From Zerene cesonia (Eukaryota > Arthropoda > Insecta > Lepidoptera > Pieridae): a stretch of DNA of 64,000 nt. The notes beneath the pieces were generated by a model. It ran no database searches, was not told the origin of the DNA, and saw only the letters and a list, made by a program, of their open reading frames with translations. This document shows positions 31,446 to 44,955 of this stretch, one piece after another. How positions within the stretch are numbered: the stretch's first letter is position 1; each line of letters opens with the position of its first letter. The stretch is from positions 2,480,001 to 2,544,000 of the forward strand of contig NW_024045134.1 of assembly GCF_012273895.1 (NCBI RefSeq), read 5' to 3'. Both the position numbers and the translations under genes were made by a program.

Positions 31446-31936
31446 CTTAGTAGAATAGGATAGTTTATGAATGTTTGCTTATTGCCCGTGGATTCATCTG
31501 CGTATGAAACCGCACGGCGCATTTAGTAATATTTATAGAGAAGACCCTGTAATGGATATTGAAATTATTTGACAATAAGAAGGTACATTATTCCTATACT
31601 TTATTTGTTCTATCGAAAAAATGGGTTTGGTTACTGGCTAGCTGTTTATAATTAGTTTGATTTAGTGGATCTTGAACCTGTTCGTGTTGTGTTTATGCGT
31701 TAAAATCGATTCTATAAAAGTTATGTATAGTACTTATGTTTTTATTTGTGTGTTTGAATATTATCGATTAGATCTTTATAAAACTATGGAATATATATGT
31801 GTGTTTAATATGTCAAATTTGAGGTTTTTATTGAGGATTTACAGACATATTGTCAAAATGATACACAGTAACTAAAGATAATTTTGATTTTTACTAGCAG
31901 TTCGCCCAGGCTTCAACCGTGTTGATTTATTCTCTA

Positions 31937-32104
31937 CTAGGGATCCGCCCCTGCTTCGCTCGTGGTACATATCTAGTCTATAGCCTTCCTCAATAAATAG
32001 GCTATCTAACACTGAAAGAATTTTTCAAATCGGACCAGCAGTTCCTGAGATTAATGCGTGCAAACAAACAAACAAACCCCTTCAGCTTTAATATTAGTAA
32101 TAGA
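31937..32104 (-). mobile_element. Helitron-like family B copy
   Basis: CTAG end followed by GGATCCGCCCCTGCTTCGC and the usual 'cggaccagcagttcctgaga'. Confidence 0.65.
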
Positions 32105-32807
32105 TAAGAACCTCGCTAGCATATTAAAAAAATAGCTAAGTTAGTTCAAGTTTTCACGAATTTTTCGCTTAGCAACACATTTGGCAATTAATTTTTATTT
32201 ATATAGTCTAATGAAATGAGGGTCGGTCGAAATCGATTTTCGTAATTAGGGTTGTCACTAATAACTTCTGATAAAACGCGGCAGAGGTCGCGGGTGTCAG
32301 CTAGTTAAGAAAGTCCAACGTCTTGACGGAGACTCATAAAAATTTTAGGCACGTCATAAATACGAGGTCTCTAATGACGATATTATTGTCGATGCCATAA
32401 AAATAGTTGACCATTGTTTTTTGTAATCGTTTTCACGATCACAATATTAATTTATATGTGGATTTTACCTTCTTAGTTATATATAATTATATTTTGGAAT
32501 TTCAGACTCTAAATACTATAAATACTATGTAAACATGTTTTCATTGGTTATATTTCAAATCTCGGTCTATAATCTAGCAGCAGGAAACGTAAAGCAATGA
32601 TCTAGGAATTATGTCAGATAAGGTGGCTTTGCTGTCGTAGGATGGGAAATTCCCATAAAAACAAATGATTAGCCCCGGCTAAAGTAGCCTATATCGCTCT
32701 CTAACCTCCTTATTATATCCAGGCAATAAAAATATGTCATAAATTCGCTCCGTTGTGTCTTGAAGGACAAACAAACACTCACACTTTCAAGTTCATAATA
32801 TGTATTA

Positions 32808-32999
32808 CTAGCTGCGCCCCGCGGTTTCACCCCGTAAGTCTCCGAAGGAATATCGGGATAAAAAGTTGCCTATGTGTCATTCCAGTTGTCCAGCTGTCTA
32901 CGTATCAAATTTCATTGCAATCGGTTCAGTAGTCTTTGCGTGAAATGGCAACAAACAGACACATACTTACAAACTTTCGCATTTATAATATTAGTAGGA
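32808..32999 (-). mobile_element. Helitron-like family A copy
   Basis: Complete, with intact CTAG and hairpin ends. Confidence 0.75.
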
Positions 33000-33369
33000 A
33001 GTAGGATTAGTAGGAAGGAAGTGGGATAGGAAGTAAGGGGCGTAATTTTTGTGAGTTTTCTTTGTGACTGCTGAACAAATACTGAAAATTCTGCTGAAAC
33101 GCAGCAGAAAATTCACGTTACTGAATTACATCTTATATTTTTAAGTAGTTTTATGCTGTAACACGGGTGGACCCAGGGCGAACGTATAGACTTACATACT
33201 CGTAAAATATAGCGCTAAGTCTAAATGCTAAATCCATTAGAAACCGTTTTCTAATACACTTCATAAATATATTCGTTTGTCTTACTGATACTTATGACAA
33301 ATAAAATAAATAAAAAGTTTCATTATAATAAAAAAACCTGCTTCAATAAAAGAATCAGTAAAATTTTCT

Positions 33370-33592
33370 CACTTGTCTCATACAGAGTATTCTAAGGGAT
33401 ATAATTTAATTCTGGCGATCCTAATAAGGCTAATAAGATAAACTCATGAAATTATTATATCGTCATTTAGCCTTGATAAGTGTACAAAGTTAGCATTGAA
33501 TCCATGTCAAGTAGATCAAAACCGAGTCTAAAGGAATCGGCTACATACAAACATACAAATAAAGCTATTAAAAGCGTTTCAAAAACTGGTAC
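33370..33592 (+). repeat. Dispersed repeat shared with 62685-62905
   Basis: Shares 'ctcatgaaattatta' and 'acatacaaacatacaaat' blocks in order with the second copy. No coding signal. Confidence 0.55.
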
Positions 33593-34732
33593 ATAGATTA
33601 ATCGACAGTGATATAGACAGAGAGATCTTAAAATATATAAAATCCTTGTAATAAAATTATTCGTAGGACTTCTTTAACTGAGCAGCTTTTTACAAATTGT
33701 CTCTGCGAGGTCTGACTCAATTTGTCACTCACGGTCCCAATAAACGAATTAAATTGCGTCTCAGCACTCAAGAAACGGAATATGTATCGATATATCGATG
33801 CTTTATCGCATTAGGCTTCCAAATATCGATAATTTAATCATCGGGTTGATAGTACGTTAACTTTAACGTTTCAAATGTTTTTATGTACTAGAGTTTTAAA
33901 TTAAAAGGAGTCAATTCGATTCTATTTTTTATATTTTTTACCTGATAACTTATTAGTCGCATTATTTTTTACTGCAAGTAATATTGAGAAGGAAAATCTT
34001 GTATTTGAATTATAAGTAGAAACTATAAGAATTGTAAATGTAAGCAGGTGTGACAGTAACTATAAAATACATTTGAATCTTTAAAGTTTTGTAAATCCGT
34101 TGTTCGTTGAAAATTCTAAATAAATAAGTATACAGACTGTAATGTGAGATAACATTAATACGGATTGAACGTTTCTGAACTCCGTGTTTATCATGAACAT
34201 TTGTTTAGCAAAGAAATCAACATGTTTCTGTTGCTGGCAACACTGCGTGTTGCGGAGATCCCAATTCTATGTTTCAAGAAACGACAACATTTAAATAAGG
34301 TTTGTTACAATGTTGCTCAACAAAGTAATACCATATAAAATAATAAATAACACTGAAACAGCTCGACAGATGCCGATAAAATAACCATGATTCCGATATT
34401 GTAGTCGATGTTGGAGGTAAATAAGAGTTAATTATAAATACATACATGAATCAATTTCTCCGTATAGGCGGATTTTTATCGGTAATTTGATACAAAATGC
34501 TTTCAATCAATTAAGGGCGACTTGCCACAATAGATATATTTCAGATATAGGTATAGATATTTCATACATATACTGTACCTAAACATTAACAAAGAGGAAC
34601 GTATCAGCTCTCAAACTAAAGGCTTTGCGACTAGAAAAATAGAAAAGAATAGAGTAGAATATAATAGAATATGAATTTATTCGTAGTAAATTAATAATGT
34701 TATACATACACATAACAAGAAACCATTTATAA
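33593..34732. other. Non-coding stretch
   Basis: AT-rich, with clustered TATCGAT-type palindromes at 33784-33835. No coding frame or repeat recognised. Confidence 0.55.
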
Positions 34733-34924
34733 CTAGCTGCGCCCCGCGGTTTCACCCGCTAAGTCCGTATCCCGTAGGAATATCGGGATAAAAAGTTGCC
34801 TATATGTTATTCCAGTTGTTCAGCTGTCTACGTACCAAATTTCATTGCAATCGATTCATTAGTTTTTCCGTGAAAGAGAACACACACATTCTTACAAACT
34901 TTCGCATTTATAATATTAGTAGGA
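34733..34924 (-). mobile_element. Helitron-like family A copy
   Basis: Complete, immediately followed by a copy of the 300-bp family R repeat. Confidence 0.75.
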
Positions 34925-35252
34925 AGGATGTGAGAGTCGAGCACGCTTCGGCACGAATTGTGCCAACTCGCAACAGGGAAGTACCACACCCCCACAGAAG
35001 ACCGGCGTAAAATAGTAGCTTGCTGTTGTGTTTCGTTCGGTGAGTTGGCGGACTGGAGGCCCGTTTCCTTTTCCCCTGTCTTCCCAGGCTCTTCCCAGTC
35101 CATTCCTTTAGTCAATAATTTCCATACCCTTTACCTCTTAAATGCGGGCAATACAATTGCTGAGGCATAACATCTGGCAGTGTTCATGGGCGGTGGTGAT
35201 CGCTTACCATCAGGCGAACCACCAGCTCAGGTGCCCGCTGTGACATAAAAAA
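34925..35252 (+). repeat. Family R dispersed repeat, ~300 bp
   Basis: 'gtcgagcacgcttcggcacg', 'gggaagtaccacaccc', a C/T-rich centre and the end 'cgcttaccatcaggcgaacc'. Unclassified; several copies in the window. Confidence 0.7.
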
Positions 35253-37279
35253 ATCACTCACCACAAAAAGGCGCATGGCTAACATATCTTTATTAGGCTG
35301 AAATTGTTTTTCTTTCTATTAATTATCATCGCATTCTTTTATTCTTCATATAAAATTGATATGACTGTCTAGTTCTCTTTGAAATGTAGCATGAAATTTT
35401 ATGTATATCCGATGCTTAATAATAATGCAGACACTTTTTCGCGCTAATTGCTACTATAAAATGTGATGAAATAAAAAGGAATATCTAATAAATAGTAGTT
35501 AAGTTTTGCTAGGCATTAATTTAAGACAAATTACTATTGAAATATTATCATCTATTTGAATAAAGACAAACATAATAAATATTAAATGAAGAGAAAATAC
35601 AAACCAAATTCCAAACCGCAAATTTTATAGTCGCATTAAAAAACCACTTCACAAACACAACGTGTCCAAAATTAAAAACCTATTTTAAATTAACACGTGA
35701 TCCAAACAACCTGGCATTTATTTGATATAAATAAACACAATCTAAAATTGAAGCACAAACTTATTTTGAAACTATATTTTCCGCAAACACTTCAGCAAAC
35801 AAAACTGGCATCCGTTCTCTACGACCGCTCAGCACATACTGACGCCTAACCTAACGTATAATAAGAAATAATAGAAAAATGTTACATTGTTAAGGAAATT
35901 GCTATTTTTGAATATTTTCCTTGAGGTTGCCTTTTGAAGTATACTGAAGATGACGCAAACCCCTTTATGATAATTGAATAGAAGATTAGAAGCATATTCT
36001 TTTATTCAAATATGAAATGTTATTTCACTCGAAAGGGACAAGATTCGGTCAGTTTCTCGGTAGGATTAATTTAGTCGTAATGTTGATATTGAATTTACTT
36101 TTACTGAACGCTATTGTATTTAATAATGAACATTTAACTTAGAATAATGGTAAAATGACGATTTATTTATAAATCTCCATTTTTTATAGCCCTTTTATAA
36201 ATACCTAATGATACTTTTGAATAGGAAGAAATAATAGTAACAAATATTTAATCATGTTACCACACCCCCACAGAATTCCGTGAAAACATAGCATGAGTAT
36301 GTACTCTTTTCTGTCCATTCCTTCTTTCCAGTCGTCTATCCTTTTCTTATCCCTTTCTCTACAAGGGCGGCAGTGAACGCTTACTAGGCGAATGTTTATG
36401 CGACATTTTAATTTTTTGTAGGGTCCATCGGTATTCAATACTAAATAATTATTAAAACAGAAATGTGACCGACCGTCCTCAAATTGTCAAAACTAGAACC
36501 CATTTCATCAAATTAAGTTCACCCGGTTGAAAATTCTTAGGTAAGAATCTTAAAAAATACAGTCATTTTGAGAGCTTCCTCCTTTTCAGACGTCGGTTGA
36601 TAAATGAAATTGAAGTAGGTAGCTATGTATCACTTCCTACTATCGAAACAACAAGAACTCTATGTTACGAGGACATAAGTAAAGGCTAACACAAAACTTT
36701 ATGTTTGTTCAGGCTTATGTTCGGAACGACAATATCAATATCCTAAGCTGAAGTTATAGGTAAACTTATGATACTTTTACTTGAATTAGTTATTGTATAG
36801 AATTTATACATAAGGAGGTCTCCGGCATCTGGACTGGTACACTCCAGATTCTAAAATGGGAGCAAATGGCAATAATTTGTTATGAAATGTAGAATCATCA
36901 TGACAAATTTTTACAACATCACCAAGTTTAAAACGCTGTTTCGAGCAACCCTGTACTAATGTTTCTATGTTTGTATATTACGATTTTGTCCCACTTTAAA
37001 CGGACAGATTTAATTCAAACTTTATACACTTATCTAGGATCGGTGCCAATACAAAACAATTTCATGAGTTTATCTTCAATATAGGATCGTCGGGGTTAAA
37101 TAATTTCCTTACAACGATTTAGTTGATTGTAAAGATATCTAATAAGCATAGTTGAAAAAAAATTACTATACAAATTTTATTCAACTGTGTTTATTATTTT
37201 AATATTAAATACATAATTTTACTGAAATGCGTTACCACTAACACTAACTTAGAGCTTTAATAAATTAAATTATAACGTA
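35253..37279. other. Non-coding stretch
   Basis: AT-rich, with only repeat fragments at 36236-36400 and 36520-36600. Confidence 0.55.
36236..36400 (+). repeat. Family R fragment
   Basis: 'taccacacccccacagaatt', 'ccattccttctttcc' and 'ggcagtgaacgcttac'. Confidence 0.5.
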
Positions 37280-37478
37280 CTAGCTGCGCCCCGCGGTTTC
37301 ACCCGCGTAAGTCCCTATCCCGTAGAAATATCGGGATAAAAAGTTAACAAATTGTTATTCCAGTTGTCCAGCTATCTACGTACCAAATTTCATTGAAACC
37401 GGTTCAGTGTTTTTGCGTGAAATAGCAACAAACACACACAAATCCTCACAAACTTTCGCATTTATAATATTAGTAGGA
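37280..37478 (-). mobile_element. Helitron-like family A copy
   Basis: Complete, with both ends intact. Confidence 0.75.
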
Positions 37479-37770
37479 TTTGTTTGAAGTTCACTACAAG
37501 TTAAGGAAGTAATGGATTTTAAAAGGATTTAAAAGAAAGGTTAAAGAAATCTAATTGAATACACGCTTGAGTTTAAGTTTGAGTTTGAGTTGTTTCAATA
37601 GTGAGTCAACGTTGGTTATTTCGGTGAGGCAGTCGATGGCCGCGCCTGTTCAACAATTAGTTAATTGCGACCGCTTTGTAAATGTAAATTAGCTTTGTAC
37701 AATTTCATTTGTTACGCCGCACTGCCACTTTTCGGGTCGGGAAATCGGAGAATTACAGATATATCATTTA

Positions 37771-38063
37771 CTAGCTGCGCCCCGCGGTTTCACCCGCGTA
37801 GATCCGTATCCCGTAGGATTATCGGGATTTAAAGTTGCCTTTATTTAATTTTTAGTTTTATAGCATTGAAATGCTTTATAAATCAGACATTTTGAAAGAA
37901 TAGAAAATTTCTTTCAAAATTTCTCAGTTGCCTATATGTTAATTCAGTTGTCCAACTGTCTACGTACCAAATTTCATTGCAATCGGTTTAGTAGTTCATG
38001 CGTGAAAGAGCAACAAACACACACACATCCTTACAAACTTTCGCATTTATAATATTAGTAGGA
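37771..38063 (-). mobile_element. Helitron-like family A copy with nested MITE
   Basis: A family A copy interrupted between 'agttgcct' halves by about 85 foreign bases (37842-37926). Confidence 0.75.
37842..37926 (+). mobile_element. Small MITE nested in a Helitron-like element
   Basis: Contains 'tagcattgaaatgcttta' and a 'tttcaaaatttctca' end. Relatives are at 9393-9465 (reverse) and 26450-26487. The flanking 'gttgcct' appears on both sides, as a target duplication would. Confidence 0.6.
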
Positions 38064-38274
38064 TTATAGAGAATCTTAAGGAATAATATGGAAACTGGAT
38101 CGTATCTGAATGTATTAAAATCGATCAGTGCTAGTTGGAGTCGCAAAACTAATGGTTTCGAAGAAATAAGCCAAAGAGCTGATACTACAAATAAAATTTT
38201 CACCCATCCAAGTGTGTTTGTCTTTCTTTCAAGTAGCGATGGTGCGATTTTATGACGATTTATAAGTGACTAGC

Positions 38275-38432
38275 TGTTCGCCCCGGCATCGTCCGTAATT
38301 CATGCCTATGTCACTCAGTGAAGCAGCTTTCCAATGGTGAAAGAATTTTTGAAATCGGTCCAGTAGGTTTTTTAAAATATTACAATCGTCCATACATTCA
38401 GATCTTTCCCATTTATAATATTAGGATAGATA
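38275..38432 (-). mobile_element. Helitron-like family B variant
   Basis: CTAGCTGTTCGCCCCGGC end, 'gaatttttgaaatcggtcca' core and a TAATATTAGGATA end. Confidence 0.55.
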
Positions 38433-38883
38433 AGAGGCTAGATAGTGACGTAGCCTATTTATTATCGCAGTGAACATCCTTACACACATGTGAAATCCTT
38501 TGACCACGCGGGTGGAAGCCACGGGCGGAGATATTTCATGTACGTATAAAACTTCTATACCGAAAATAAATAAAAATTTAAACTAGTGTGCGTAATACAT
38601 ATAATAAAATACACAAAGCACATTGTGTTCCCTTTCCTGTTTGACATGAAGAAAATATTTATCCATGCAGACTTCCTTCAGCGCCTTTGATCTGCATTTC
38701 CCAACTATTTGGCGCTAAATTTTTTCTCTATTATTTGCTTTTACTCGATGTTCCCATAGAGAACGAGGACGGAGAAGGAAAGGAGAGAGATGATCATTCC
38801 AACGGTTTTTCTCCATAAAACGGTTTTTAACCGAGTTCTTTTTGTGTTTGACAGGAAATTTTTGTAGTTTGGTCCCATTTTAT

Positions 38884-39182
38884 GTGAGTTATGTGGGAGT
38901 CGAGCCCGCTCCGGCAGGAATTGGGCCAGCTCGCACCGGGGAAGTACGGCAACCCCACAAAAAATAGCATCCAACTGTGCTTCGTAGTGGTCGGAGGACC
39001 GTTTCCTTTTCCTCCCCGTTCCTCTTTCATTCCTTCTTTCCAATCGTCACTCTTTCCTTATCCCGTATCCATTTAAAGCTGCCAGCGCATTCGCAGAGGT
39101 ACTACCTCTGCGAATGTTCATGGGCGGTGGTGATCGTTTACCATCAGGCGAACCAGCAGCTCATTTGCCCGCTATGACACAA
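38884..39182 (+). repeat. Family R copy with an intact internal hairpin
   Basis: Carries 'cattcgcagagg' at 39088-39099 and its exact complement at 39105-39116. Confidence 0.72.
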
Positions 39183-40177
39183 AAAATTAATGGGTGATAA
39201 AGGCTTTATACCTACTCATAGAATTAAATGTATTAAATGACACTTCAAATAATAACAGAGCACATTAGTATAAATGTTTTATTACAGTATCTATGGCTAA
39301 ACGAATAAAATCTTTCATATTTTAAAAATACAAAGGAGGTCAGTAAAAACAGTTTTTATGCAGTTGAAAATAATGTTTTTTCGGAGCCAATTTTTTAATA
39401 TTTCGAAACGTTCTTTGGATTGTTCTCATTTTTCATTGTGATTTCTTTATATTAAGAAAATTGCTGAATATATACAAAAATTTAAAACCTTTATTTAACA
39501 ACTTTACATAACACTTTACATAACAAAGAAAACCTATTATGAGAGTGTTTTTATAAATTACTTGCTTTTGCCCGCGGCTTCGCACGGCAAACGTTATGTT
39601 ATTTTCGCGTTATTTTCGAAGTATATAAATAGATTTTATTATGTATATGTATAAAACCATCCTCTTGTATCACTTTATCTATTAAAGAAAACCCCATTAA
39701 AATCCGCTGTGTAGTTTTAAAAATCTTACCATACATATGTACCATCACTACATAGTATACCTATGTAGTGATTTTTGAACCCTTTTTATTGGATAGAGCG
39801 ATTCATTATTATAAGTATAAGAAAATCTATACTACTCTGAATTTAACGCGTGCGAAGCCGCAATCAAAAGCTAATAAAATATAGAACAGAAGTTGCGTTT
39901 GCCCACTAGTATTATGGCGATATACCCTCATATTTAATATTCTCAGAGTAAAGGACTAATAAATAACTCTTCGATCATTAAGATTAACCGTAAATGATAA
40001 TTAATTGGATATCCCTATGGAGTTATCGCTCACTTCGTAAATTCTCGAATTTGCTTCATCAGAGCGCTCTGGGGACAGGGAATTTGGGAAACGTGACAGA
40101 AATGTATCTTTTACTTGCTAATTGGTTATATTCAAGGAAGGTTACCAGTAGTTCTTGCATAAAGTCTTATGAAAAAT

Positions 40178-40400
40178 AGCTATTGCCCACAGGATCGTCC
40201 GCGCGGTCTTAATAAATTTTCATGGTACAAACTTTCAACATCTATTTTATCAGCTTGGGGGTGGAATTTATCAAAATCCTTTATTAGCGGATGCCTACGT
40301 CATAATATCTATCTGCATGCCAAATTTCAGACCGATCCGTCCAATTTGGGCTGTGCGTTGATAGTTCACTATGTCAGTCACCTTTGAGTTATATAATGTA
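40178..40400 (-). mobile_element. Unclassified repeat, second copy
   Basis: 'ttttatcagcttgggggtgg', 'tgcatgccaaatttcagacc' and 'gctgtgcgttgatagttcac', as at 24867-25196. Confidence 0.55.
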
Positions 40401-43009
40401 TGTATTTAGATTATTTTTTGTAAGCACCGGTGGTTTTCGACACATAATATTTATATATATAATATATTTTCTATTCGAAACTCCAATTATATTTACAAGT
40501 TACATATTAAACTAAATTAGATCCTTTTTGGGGGTACTGCGGGGCACACGAATATTTCACTATTTTATTCTTTTATCTATTGTTTTTTAATTTTTCAGTT
40601 TTAATGTTTTCGTGTCACACTGTTTCTTTAAATAAATGTTTTTTCTTTCTATATATAATGTTATCATTGTTGAAAATCTTTAATCTGCTACCACACTCGA
40701 ATGTATTTTGAAAACATTTTTTTAGGTTACTTTTTGGCGCCAAAAATGATGTGTATATATGTAATGTATGGATGTACCAGTGTCACTCTTACAACTAATG
40801 CGAATCTATTGACACCACTCACATAAAAACATGATAACAAAACAGTTGCTTCAGCGTTGTTTTCCAAATCAATTAAACTTTATTCAAACGGATTGGATTT
40901 CTAAACAGATTTTAAGATTTGCGCTTTAGATATAATTAAACAAATAAATCTAAACAATAATAACATTCGATTGCAGTTAAAGAATTAAATTTATATAAAA
41001 TATGAAATCAAAAACGAAATGAAAGTGCTGGTATGGAATGCTAATTCTACCTTACGAGTATCTTCTATATTTTGCAATATATGTCGCAGGCAACTACATA
41101 CATTAAGCAGCCGTTTAATTAACAGCCTAGTCTCTTTATAAATCCACTTCAACTTACGGCTGAATTATAAACAGCCGGCCCAAATATTTACCGACTTCGA
41201 TTATATACCGACTTCGCGGCTGAAGTCGCGGAGTCGGTATGCAGTCTGTAATAAAATAAATAAAATATAAACAAAATGCGTTCCATGATAAAAAAAAATC
41301 TATTTGAATAAGTTTCCTGGCAAATTCGAAACAATCATCTCCACTTCTATAAATAAGACGCCAGTTTTAGCATCAAATATTCTAGTTATTTTCAGTATCA
41401 TTACGAAAAAATTATGACATACAGATCGTAAATTGTCTGTGTATTTTACGCGGGAAAATTTTCCTCATCCCATTTACAAATTGCAGTTTTTTATCATTTT
41501 CATGTATAATATTTTTGTTTGTGTTCCTTGAAAGTTTAAATAGTTAAAGCTATAAGTGCTTGAGATATACTAAATATAAGAAAAAAGAATAATTGTCGAG
41601 TATCTTGTCTTTATTTTCTGGGTAAAACGACCTTTCGAATCAGTGGTAGTTCAAAAAATATAGTCTTAGGTTTAAGCTATTTTTTGCCATTAAGACAAAG
41701 TATTACTTACATGAGATACTTACCTAATTATACATATCGATAGATTTTTGCAAATGATTTTTAGATTAGGATATACATAATGATATATCCATTCATTGCA
41801 TTAAAAAAAAGCATGCAAAATATGTCCGAATATTATAATATGTATCTAGTATTGAAGTTAAGTTTGTTGTTTAGTTATTTATTTTTTTTGTATAGTTGTC
41901 GCATTGGGTGTGTCCTGTTATGGCAAGTGATTTTTATAAATAAATAATTTGCTGTATTAACATTGTTCGCCTTCGTATGCTGTTATTCGTCAAACACTTC
42001 CAGAAGTTTACATGAAAATAAAATTGAGTTTGAGTTTGAAAACTGAAAGAAGTGAGACGGTTGAAATTTGGGATAAATAGAGAGAGAATATTGTAATCTA
42101 TTTGAAGTATTGTCAACCACCAACACTAACTACGGAGGGGGGAGGAGTTCTCTCAACCTAAAAAAGAATACAAAGCTAGTTGTGTAAATTTGCTCCATTT
42201 GCAAAGAACAAGAATAAAATATGTTATATTTGCATCACTTTTATTTTCAACCGTCTTCAAATAAAGGAGGAGGTTTCTTCGATTATATTTTTATTTTGTT
42301 TGTTACCTTAAAACTTTTTTTGGTTTACAATTCGACTATATCATTTGAGTTTACTCTTAGCTAACCCAATTTGTGCCGAAGTTTTCTTGATTGTTCCTAT
42401 GACATGTATATTTCAAATTTAAATTTTACAATAATAAGTTTTATGACTAAATCCACTCAAACGAGACAATATTATTCAAGCCATTCTAAGAAAAAGCTGG
42501 CCATTACATTAGCATACTCTTTTACAGACACGGTACATTTAAAATAAACAATTCATTCGATAAAACATAACTCTTTGACGCACGCAGTTATGTATAAATT
42601 CTTGATCCAGTGGGCTGTGACATGGTCCTGGGTTACTGGATCGACTTTTATAATCCACGATTTTTGACTGTGTTGGAAAGATTTTTTATGCTTAGTTATT
42701 AAATATTATCGCCTCTGTCAAGTGTTTTTATGGAGTCGACCTCTAGGGCAGTCGGCCTCTGAACCAATTGCTTGCACTACACGCTTCAACTGATGCAGTT
42801 TCAGTATGTGGTTAGATTTAGAATTTTTAGAGTTTCGTGTCAACTGAAACCAAGCCACAGTAGTAGCGTCGCGACTGGCTTACCTCGAAGCTGCTGACCC
42901 CAAAGTAATAAAAACAAGAGACTACTGTAACTTAACATTAATTGAAAGGTAAGAACCTTAAGCAGATAATACTTTTTCAAAATTTAAATAGACATAACAG
43001 TGAAAATTA
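40401..43009. other. Non-coding stretch with few repeats
   Basis: AT-rich. It holds the hairpin at 41205 and one 'gtcttcaaataaaggaggag' relic; no coding signal. Confidence 0.55.
41205..41240. other. 16-bp near-perfect GC-rich hairpin
   Basis: ATACCGACTTCGCGGC (41205-41220), loop TGAA, then GTCGCGGAGTCGGTAT. Two non-Watson-Crick positions. Confidence 0.65.
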
Positions 43010-43135
43010 GTAAGCGATCACCACCCCACATGAACGAATAGGTTGCCCGTTTTAATAGAGTAAGGGATAAGGAAAGGATTGATGACGGGAAAAAATAATT
43101 GGGAAGGGTGGGGAAAAGGAAACGGGTCTCCAGCT
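43010..43135 (-). repeat. Family R fragment
   Basis: 'gtaagcgatcaccaccccac' to 'gaaaaggaaacgggtctcc'. Confidence 0.55.
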
Positions 43136-43564
43136 AAATAGATAGTTTCATTAATAGGAATTAACAGTCGTTATATCGGTGTCGTGATATCGGTATCGTG
43201 ATGTTACATCATATATCTCAAAGGAGACGTAACATTGACATCGCTGTATTATAAAAATAGCTAGAATCAAATCAAACAGAAATACGATATGTCGGAACTC
43301 AGATTGTAAGACCCTTGAATGAACGCGGAATATTTGTGAAATGTCTTTTTAAATAATGTGACAATAAAGACGATTCGAGAAACGATCCGTTACATTTACG
43401 AGGACTTCAAAGACTAAACTTTCTACATATAACTTCGATATTTTAATTTTGTTTTAATTAAGCTAAAAAAATATTTGCCGTCACGCTGCAAATAAAAGCT
43501 TCTATGAGCAATAATAATTTTACAATAAAATAGGTTATCGACGTCCCTGGGGGTGAGATACCCC

Positions 43565-43712
43565 CCAAAATCTAAAATGGGGTCAAAGAACAAGACTTCC
43601 ATATCAAACACAAAGAATCACGTCACTCGTTTGAAAACACCACGGAGTTACATAGCATCAAAGACAAGACAAAAGTCAAATTGAAAACCTTCATTTTGGG
43701 ACGTCGGTTGAA
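43565..43712 (+). repeat. Dispersed repeat ending 'gacgtcggttgaaa'
   Basis: Part of a family ending in gtcggttgaaa. Other pieces are at 10926-10996, 21055-21200, 36520-36600, 28395-28440, 42243-42290 and 57938-57975. Confidence 0.55.
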
Positions 43713-43840
43713 ATTAACTCTTATATCTTTATCATCATTCATTTATTCATGTTTTATCGACTTAAACTTACTCTTTAACAAATAGGAGGCGTTTGAGTAG
43801 TCCCAATTTATTATGACTCTTCCAGACATCTATTAGCGAA

Positions 43841-44022
43841 TAATATTACTATAAATGCGAAAGTTGTGAGGATGGATGCATATGTATGTGTGCGTCTGTT
43901 AACCGATTGCAATGAAATTTGCTTCGTAGATAGCTGGACAACTGAAATAACACATAGGCACTTTTATACCGAATTCCTACGGGACACGGACTTACGCGTT
44001 TTCAACCGCGAGTCACAGCTAG
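43841..44022 (+). mobile_element. Helitron-like family A copy, diverged
   Basis: Carries 'aaatgcgaaagtt' and ends CACAGCTAG. Several internal deletions. Confidence 0.65.
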
Positions 44023-44661
44023 TATAAATTAAACATAGAAAGCACGCAAGTCTCTTAATTTAACACTTATCTATGATTGTGAAGATTATTATAAAATTAA
44101 TGTCAACCGCAGAAATCACAGATAACGAAACGAAGAAAAGAATCACAAAAGAACGGCAGAATTTTAATTAAAGCGTGTCATGAACGTGTGAGGCGAGACA
44201 GCAGACATTGCGGTTGGCGGTGACTACAGAAGGGTTGTCTCTGGTTAACGTTGTTTATCTATGCCTAATTACTTTCTTTTATAATCAGTTTAAATGTCTA
44301 TGGATTGCAGGTTAGAATGTCCTGTTGCGAAGGTCAATACAAAGTTATCGAAATAATTATAGCTAACCGTGAAAGTTCAATATTTTGGGTTTTAAAAATG
44401 ATACTTCGAAGTCTAACTAATATGCGTATTTCTGTATCTCACACAAAATTATTGTATTTTATATATATGTGGAAAAGGGGTAAAAAAGTAATCCTTAATT
44501 CCATACTGGCCCAGGGAGTGGTAAAATGTAATAATGAAATACTAATTGCGCCCTGAGGAAACTAGGTTCAAAGCCAAACCATTTCATATGGCCCCAATGA
44601 TTGCCCAAAAATGTCCACACAGTCCTGGCGTGAATAACCATTCATCCTCCCAGTTTAGGAC

Positions 44662-44955
44662 ACCCCTGATCCTAAAGTGTCCGTGTGTCAGATGAAATTA
44701 ATTCCCGCTCTGCCACGATCGCGACCCTGTCGCATTTGCTATGCACATATTCTGAATACATTAACTGCTCTGGAATTGACGTGCATATTTTGTCGCATTG
44801 TAATATGCAACTCTCAACAAGGCCGCATAATAATGTATCGTGGATGCAACACAGTGATGCTGAGAATCGTGAATTAGTACGGCTGCTGGAACCCGGGTCA
44901 TTGCGTACAATGTCCGAATGTTTGTACATGTAGCGAAATTATATTTCAAATCGTG
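44662..44955 (+). other. Cysteine-rich, stop-interrupted frame, unidentified
   Basis: One frame reads KVSVCQMKLIPALPRSRPCR and ICYAHI, continues with further CxxC-like pairs (CIFC, ICNSQQGR, YRGCNT), meets one TAG (44875-44877), then GCWNPGHCVQCPNVCTCSE. Open frames overlap on both strands. I do not recognise a family. It may be a decayed exon or transposon domain. Confidence 0.25.

Noticed and set aside
30160..38063. Regularly recurring ~200-bp repeats as a CRISPR-like array
   Set aside because: Copies are in both orientations, irregularly spaced and diverged, with Helitron-type ends; the genome is that of an insect.
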